A DNA stretch of 64,000 bases from Melitaea cinxia. Its lineage: Eukaryota > Arthropoda > Insecta > Lepidoptera > Nymphalidae. Position 1 is the stretch's first letter. Each line of letters opens with the position of its first letter. Of this stretch, positions 51,201 through 60,200 are shown in pieces. Position numbers and translations under genes: made by a program. The notes beneath the pieces were generated by a model. That model ran no database searches and was not told where the DNA came from. It worked only from the letters and a program-made list of their open reading frames with translations. The stretch spans positions 9,378,670 through 9,442,669 of the forward strand of contig NC_059419.1 in assembly GCF_905220565.1 (NCBI RefSeq), read 5' to 3'.

Positions 51201-54200
51201 CGAGGCGGTGTTCGCGGCCTTCTCCTCCACCTCGCCGCAGTGGCGCCGCCACTACCACACCTCGCACTCCGCGCTGGAGCACGACTCGCGGGTAACGCTC
51301 CCAGTTATTAACCGAAGGCGGACGAGGCGGTGTTCGCGGCCTTCTCCTCCACCTCGCCGCAGTGGCGCCGCCACTACCACACCTCGCACTCCGCGCTGGA
51401 GCACGACTCGCGGGTAACGCTCCCAGTTATTAACCGACTTCAAAAAAAAGAGGGGGGTTCTTAATTCAAATGTATTTTGATGATAATTTTTTATTCGAAA
51501 GCTGGCGTTTCTCACGTGGCCCAATATAAATTTGATCGTATGAAACTCATTTTATTACTTGTAGATTTATATTGAAATCGGTTTTAATTTTCGTTGGCAA
51601 GCAAACATATATTAAAACTCTTCAATCTATATAATAATAAATATAATATATATAGGCATCCTTTTTTCTGACTGAAAGTTACAGGCATTCTTTATACATA
51701 TTTCTAATATTATTTTTTGCGGCTTTTTTGCTTTGAATGTTACATTACAAAAACAACTTAAAAGTTGTTCATATCTTTACTTTATTTTTTACTGTTTCCA
51801 CGTTATCTTTGCTTATGAATAATAAGTAGGAGTTTTAATATTTTTTTTTTTGCTGCTTGAATCGCTGTAAGAAATTAAAAGGGTTTACAAAAGGGGGGAT
51901 AAAAATTAAAAAAGGTATTTTTGTTTTTGAATTATACTACACAATACACATAACATTTTAGCTAGAAATGTATATTCATGACTTGCTCGCAAGAGACGTT
52001 GCGCGGTAAAACTTATTTAACTTACTTAAACCCACGGTTCACTCTGCATATTTTTTCATACCACAGCCCTATCGCTTCCTAAAGAGTGAACTCCAAAAAT
52101 TGAATTTTATTTAGTTGTACTACGCTCGTATATTCCTAATATATAAGTAAATAAGATTAGTGCCTTACCCGCCACTCCCCGCAGAGCACGGACAGCTGGC
52201 CGGGCACGCCGGACAGTGCGGGGCCGCCCACGACGCCTACTGCCCCTGCGCTTCACCACCATCCCAAGTGTCCTGTGAGTTATACTTATATACGGATACT
52301 TTACAGCAACCATGGTCCCCCCGTGACCATGGTTGCTGTAAAGTATCCGAAACGTCGGGAATCAAAAGATAATAATAAACCGCGATAAAATCCGAAAAAA
52401 GTTGTTTCATTAAATGAGTAAAATTCGCGTAAACATTAGAAAACAGTATAGAAATAACCAGTATTGTTCGTGATACAGATGGTGGGCACGGGAAGCGGGT
52501 CGACGGCGGACTCGTCGCAGACGGACTCGGACGACGTGTCGCCGGCGGCGCGGCGGCGCGCGGCGCTGCGGCCGCTGCACGCGCACGCGCTGCTCGCCGG
52601 CCACGCCGCGCTCGCGCCGCGCCTGTGAGTGTGTACCGCGCACGTCGGCGGGGACGTTCTTTTCTTTTATGTCGCTAGGTCGGCCAACAAGCGTACGGCT
52701 CACCTGATGGTAAGCGATTACCGTAGCTTATAGACGCCTGCAACACCAGAGGCATCGCAAGCGCGTTGCCGACCCGATCCCCAATCCCCCCCAGGAGCTC
52801 TGGTCACCTTACTCACCAACGGGAACACAATACTGCTTGAAAACAGTATTATTTTGCTGTAATCTTCTGTAAGGTCGAGGTACTACCCCAGTCGGGCTGC
52901 TCCATATTTTGAACAGGAAATTCCTGCTGTGCCCTACCTCAATTAAGCTGTGCCCTACCTCAGTTGAACGTTCATCATATTTTAACTGTGGTAGGGCAAT
53001 GCGGAATGTATCCTGCTCAAAATGTGCACCAGCCCGACTGACGAAGTACTTTGACCTTACAAAAATCACACTTAAATAATATTGCTTACAAGAGGTGTTG
53101 TGTTCTTGTCGCGAGTAAGATGGCCGAGGAGACCTCCTGTCAGAGTCATGGGTAGAGGCCTAGAGGGGTAGAGTCTGTAACGTGCTTGTGATGCTTAGCT
53201 TTTTCAATTCTGTACATTCAATATTTTTTTATCAAAACGGTAACGTTACGTACTACGTGATTATACTGTGGTGGAATTTTTTTTCAGCATATATTGTCTG
53301 TTTTGTTTATATATTTGTTTCAAAATGTGCTTAAGTGGTTGTAATGTAGCTTAGTATATCGTTACTACGTCGTAACTTACGCAATAACTCATGCAAGAGG
53401 AATTAACCATTGAAACAGATAGAGCTATACAAGTAATGATTAACGATCATAGACAATTGCATTAACAAATTATTTCTAGTTTTAATATATAATATAATAT
53501 ACAAGAACCAAATGTGTATAAACTTAAAAATATAATGTATGAACATATTTTCTCCTAGACCGGATGTCGCGAAGAAGGACGAAAAAGGCATAGACAAGCT
53601 GGATAAGGGTAAACCGTTGGCTCTCGCAGCGCCCAAGTCTATGCGGCGGTCGGCGAGCACTTCCGGCCTGTCGCTTGTTATACATCCTGGTAGGTTTTCT
53701 TTTTTTTTTAACGTAATATTGAAACTAACTTTTTTTATATAGGCCTTTTTGAAGTTACCATGACCTTACACAATGAGGTTGGAGGGTTTGTCTATTTTTT
53801 TTCTAAACGAGAGAGCGTTGAAGCTAATTCAACGGTTTGCTTCACTGCGGTTAAGAAAATATTCATCAATTTGATTATTTGCATTTCGTGTATTATGAAC
53901 GATGTTTTTTCTACCACAAAATTAAAAATGATTTTGAAAAAAAAAGTAAATGACATTATTTGATGACGCCTTGGCGCTACGGTAACAGTAGTTGGTTTTT
54001 GGGTTGCGATCGTTGCGCTGGCGGTCGCGAGTGCGGTCCCCGCACATGGCAAACATTTATATTGGCCATACAGATGCTTGCCATGTTCCGGGCGTTTGTC
54101 CTTGTATTATTATGTGTTTCTGGACCTCCGGCACAGGAGTTAGTCCTAGTGGGGGACGTTAAGCGTAACGCGTTTATCTATTTCTTATATATAAAATTCT

Positions 54201-57200
54201 CGTGTCATGGTGTTAAACATTGAACTCCTCCGAAACGGCTCGTCCGATTTCAATAAAATTTTGTAGGCATATCGGGTAGGTCTGAGAATCGGCCAACATC
54301 TATTTTTCATACCCCTAAGTTATAAGGGGGGGGGGGGGTGATTAAGCGGGTTAATAAGATATATGGCAAAGCAACGTTTGCGGGGTCAGCTAGTATTATT
54401 ATAAAAACATTCGTCTATAACAAGCGTCTGTTCCAGCGGACGACAGCATGCCGGTGGCGGCGGGCGGCGCGGCGTCCCCGTGCGCCGGCAACACGTCGTC
54501 GACGAACTCGTCGCGCGACTCCTCACCCTGCCGGGATCCGCCCTCGCCCTTCGCCATCGCTAACCACTCGTGAGCTCGCTCTACTGGCTACACTAACTGA
54601 ATCATTTTACTAGGGACTACAGACATACGGGGAGGGGGGGGGTGTCGTACATGTACTTTGCCATTGCTAAGGATGTTTTTATCGGATATACAATAGGTGT
54701 ATTGACAGAGACTCACGTAACCGGAAAGCGAAAAGGAAACGTAGAGGCCGATGCCAGCAGCTACACGCTTTCCCACAGACCCCAATGATGGCTTTCTATA
54801 TTTAAGGTGTATATTTTTGAAGTAAAACGTCTTTACGCACGCTTGATTTGGGGAGTACGCTGGTAAATGGGTGACGAGTGCGTTATGAAAAGTGTGATCG
54901 GGCGAGGCGAATGGAAGATTAGAGGGAGATATAAGTTGGAGCCAAAGAATTTCTACTCCAGTCGTGTGTTTTAAAGCGCGCTCGTTGAAACTAAATGTTG
55001 TATTGGAAAGTCCTTCCTTTCCTATTCACTAAAAATTGTAATTGTTGTTGAAGGCAATTTTTCCATACAATAAATAAATAAATAAAAGAAATAAATAATA
55101 ATAAACAATATGATATCCAAAAATGGTTTTGTTATCAGAGTTATCAGTTTTTGATAATAGTCGTGTCAGATCACTTTACATGCTCTCCAAAATAAGTCAA
55201 ACATCCAAGCTGAAGACAAACATATCCACAATCAGAAATATAAGCTTGTAAAAACTTTCCTATCCTTTACACAAGAACTGTTTCGTAATTTTATTAAAAT
55301 TCCTTTCCAGTCTGATCCAGTCATCAAAACCGCCCATCGTAGTACGTCGCGGTCCTCGTGGCTTTGGGTTCACGATTCACACCGTGCGCGTTTATTATGG
55401 AGATACGGACTACTACACCATGCATCACTTGGTTTCGGTTAGTTTAGATTCTTTAACTTATCTCGGTTCTATTTGTACGTTTGTTGTACACAAAGGTTTG
55501 TTGTAAAATACACATAGAACATTTTTTTAATATCATATCAAAAATTTTTTAAGCGAACCGTGGCGCGCGAATGTAAAAATCATCATATCAAAAATTTCGA
55601 TCGAGCGGGTACATCGTTCCATAGCTTAATTGGCTAGAGCGCCGACACGGTCAGTCGGAGACGCGGGTTCGAACCCCGCTGGAGCGGTCAATTTTTGATA
55701 TGATCAAAAAATGTTTAGAATTCCTAATGTGTGGGTAACACAAAAATAAAATCGTAGATAATACACAAAGAGCCGTTTTTACTACATACGTATGTACACA
55801 TGTGTGTGAGAGAAACGCACATACTTGTACATTTGTCATTGTCGTATTAGTCGTCGTCTGAGAAACATGTGTTCTCGCTTAGTTAGTAGAATATGGTCAA
55901 TAAAAATTTCAGTTTAACAGTTTAATGCAGATATTTTGTATTTGAGTTTTTATTATTTGAAAATTAGATTAAGGAAATCTGAACAAACTCACAATATATT
56001 TTTATTTTTAAACCTTTGTATACTTTCTGATCTGAAATTAATAACAATTTTAGTCAACAGCACGACATCTGACTCATATGGTAATGATTATAGATTTGTA
56101 TATGCCATACAAATATTTATCGTAGTCAAGGCGCTTATGACTTTGTTGCATGTTAAGCATTAAGTTAAGCGTTTATTGGTATATTGTGTACAAATGACGT
56201 GTGTGTTATTTACAGGCGGTGAGCGAGCAAGGCGCGGCGTGGGCAGCGGGGCTGCGCGCGGGAGACCTCATCACTCAGCTCAACGGGGAGTCCGTGCAGG
56301 GCCTGCTGCACACGCAGGTACGCACACACGCACGCACTAACTACACACTACACATACACATGCGACCTCATCACTCAGCTCAACGGGGAGTCCGTGCAGG
56401 GCCTGCTGCACACGCAGGTACGCACACACGCACGCACTAACTACACACTACACATACACATGCGACCTCATCACTCAGCTCAACGGGGAGTCCGTGCAGG
56501 GCCTGCTGCACACGCAGGTACGCACACACGCACGCACTAACTACACACTACACATACACATGCGACCTCATCACTCAGCTCAACGGGGAGTCCGTGCAGG
56601 GCCTGCTGCACACGCAGGTACGCACACACGCACGCACTAACTACACACTACACGTACACATGCGACCTCATCACTCAGCTCAACGGGGAGTCCGTGCAGG
56701 GCCTGCTGCACACGCAGGTACGCACACACGCACGCACTAACTACACACTACACATACACATGCGACCTCATCACTCAGCTCAACGGGGAGTCCGTGCAGG
56801 GCCTGCTGCACACGCAGGTACGCACACACGCACGCACTAACTACACACTACACATACACATGCGACCTCATCACTCAGCTCAACGGGGAGTCCGTGCAGG
56901 GCCTGCTGCACACGCAGGTACGCACACACGCACGCACTAACTACACACTACACATACACATGCGACCTCATCACTCAGCTCAACGGGGAGTCCGTGCAGG
57001 GCCTGCTGCACACGCAGGTACGCACACACGCACGCACTAACTACACACTACACATACACATGCGACCTCATCACTCAGCTCAACGGGGAGTCCGTGCAGG
57101 GCCTGCTGCACACGCAGGTACGCACACACGCACGCACTAACTACACACTACACATACACATGCGACCTCATCACTCAGCTCAACGGGGAGTCCGTGCAGG

Positions 57201-60200
57201 GCCTGCTGCACACGCAGGTACGCACACACGCACGCACTAACTACACACTACACATACACATGCGACCTCATCACTCAGCTCAACGGGGAGTCCGTGCAGG
57301 GCCTGCTGCACACGCAGGTACGCACACACGCACGCACTAACTACACACTACACATACACATGCGACCTCATCACTCAGCTCAACGGGGAGTCCGTGCAGG
57401 GCCTGCTGCACACGCAGGTACGCACACACGCACGCACTAACTACACACTACACATACACATGCGACCTCATCACTCAGCTCAACGGGGAGTCCGTGCAGG
57501 GCCTGCTGCACACGCAGGTACGCACACACGCACGCACTAACTACACACTACACATACACATGCGACCTCATCACTCAGCTCAACGGGGAGTCCGTGCAGG
57601 GCCTGCTGCACACGCAGGTACGCACACACGCACGCACTAACTACACACTACACATACACATGCGACCTCATCACTCAGCTCAACGGGGAGTCCGTGCAGG
57701 GCCTGCTGCACACGCAGGTACGCACACACGCACGCACTAACTACACACTACACATACACATGCGACCTCATCACTCAGCTCAACGGGGAGTCCGTGCAGG
57801 GCCTGCTGCACACGCAGGTACGCACACACGCACGCACTAACTACACACTACACATACACATGCGACCTCATCACTCAGCTCAACGGGGAGTCCGTGCAGG
57901 GCCTGCTGCACACGCAGGTACGCACACACGCACGCACTAACTACACACTACACATACACATGCGACCTCATCACTCAGCTCAACGGGGAGTCCGTGCAGG
58001 GCCTGCTGCACACGCAGGTACGCACACACGCACGCACTAACTACACACTACACATACACATGCGACCTCATCACTCAGCTCAACGGGGAGTCCGTGCAGG
58101 GCCTGCTGCACACGCAGGTACGCACACACGCACGCACTAACTACACACTACACATACACATGCGACCTCATCACTCAGCTCAACGGGGAGTCCGTGCAGG
58201 GCCTGCTGCACACGCAGGTACGCACACACGCACGCACTAACTACACACTACACATACACATGCGACCTCATCACTCAGCTCAACGGGGAGTCCGTGCAGG
58301 GCCTGCTGCACACGCAGGTACGCACACACGCACGCACTAACTACACACTACACATACACATGCGACCTCATCACTCAGCTCAACGGGGAGTCCGTGCAGG
58401 GCCTGCTGCACACGCAGGTACGCACACACGCACGCACTAACTACACACTACACATACACATGCGACCTCATCACTCAGCTCAACGGGGAGTCCGTGCAGG
58501 GCCTGCTGCACACGCAGGTACGCACACACGCACGCACTAACTACACACTACACATACACATGCGACCTCATCACTCAGCTCAACGGGGAGTCCGTGCAGG
58601 GCCTGCTGCACACGCAGGTACGCACACACGCACGCACTAACTACACACTACACATACACATGCGACCTCATCACTCAGCTCAACGGGGAGTCCGTGCAGG
58701 GCCTGCTGCACACGCAGGTACGCACACACGCACGCACTAACTACACACTACACATACACATGCGACCTCATCACTCAGCTCAACGGGGAGTCCGTGCAGG
58801 GCCTGCTGCACACGCAGGTACGCACACACGCACGCACTAACTACACACTACACGTACACATGCGACCTCATCACTCAGCTCAACGGGGAGTCCGTGCAGG
58901 GCCTGCTGCACACGCAGGTACGCACACACGCACGCACTAACTACACACTACACATACACATGCGACCTCATCACTCAGCTCAACGGGGAGTCCGTGCAGG
59001 GCCTGCTGCACACGCAGGTACGCACACACGCACGCACTAACTACACACTACACATACACATGCGACCTCATCACTCAGCTCAACGGGGAGTCCGTGCAGG
59101 GCCTGCTGCACACGCAGGTACGCACACACGCACGCACTAACTACACACTACACATACACATGCGACCTCATCACTCAGCTCAACGGGGAGTCCGTGCAGG
59201 GCCTGCTGCACACGCAGGTACGCACACACGCACGCACTAACTACACACTACACATACACATGCGACCTCATCACTCAGCTCAACGGGGAGTCCGTGCAGG
59301 GCCTGCTGCACACGCAGGTACGCACACACGCACGCACTAACTACACACTACACATACACATGCGACCTCATCACTCAGCTCAACGGGGAGTCCGTGCAGG
59401 GCCTGCTGCACACGCAGGTACGCACACACGCATGCACTAACTACACACTACACATACACATGCGACCTCATCACTCAGCTCAACGGGGAGTCCGTGCAGG
59501 GCCTGCTGCACACGCAGGTACGCACACACGCACGCACTAACTACACACTACACATACACATGCGACCTCATCACTCAGCTCAACGGGGAGTCCGTGCAGG
59601 GCCTGCTGCACACGCAGGTACGCACACACGCACGCACTAACTACACACTACACATACACATGCGACCTCATCACTCAGCTCAACGGGGAGTCCGTGCAGG
59701 GCCTGCTGCACACGCAGGTACGCACACACGCACGCACTAACTACACACTACACGTACACATGCGACCTCATCACTCAGCTCAACGGGGAGTCCGTGCAGG
59801 GCCTGCTGCACACGCAGGTACGCACACACGCACGCACTAACTACACACTACACATACACATGCGACCTCATCACTCAGCTCAACGGGGAGTCCGTGCAGG
59901 GCCTGCTGCACACGCAGGTACGCACACACGCACGCACTAACTACATACTACTTCTCTCGAAAAATTTCGAAGCTCTAAAATAACTTAGTCAAGTATTTCA
60001 CGAAAAATACCATGAGATGAGCACGTGGTATAAAGCTACCAACCTATCCAACTATATTTCCAGTTACAATATGTATGTAAATAAACATACTGTATGAGGC
60101 TTATTTTTTGATTCTTTCAACACTATGTATAAACATTTACCAACACTTAAAACGAAAATTTCAAGTATACTCGTACTGTATGTTTATTAAATACACGAAA

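Noticed and set aside
48754..51437. Repeated 69-codon ORFs (MFAAFSSTSP...) in the 122-bp array
   Set aside because: Out-of-frame shadows produced by the tandem unit; no conserved protein.
55615..55687. Functional tRNA-Thr gene
   Set aside because: Position 33 is C rather than T and the sequence lies inside inverted repeats; kept only as tRNA-like.
56264..59950. CRISPR-like regular spacing
   Set aside because: The whole 100-bp unit repeats without unique spacers and the DNA is eukaryotic; it is a minisatellite.
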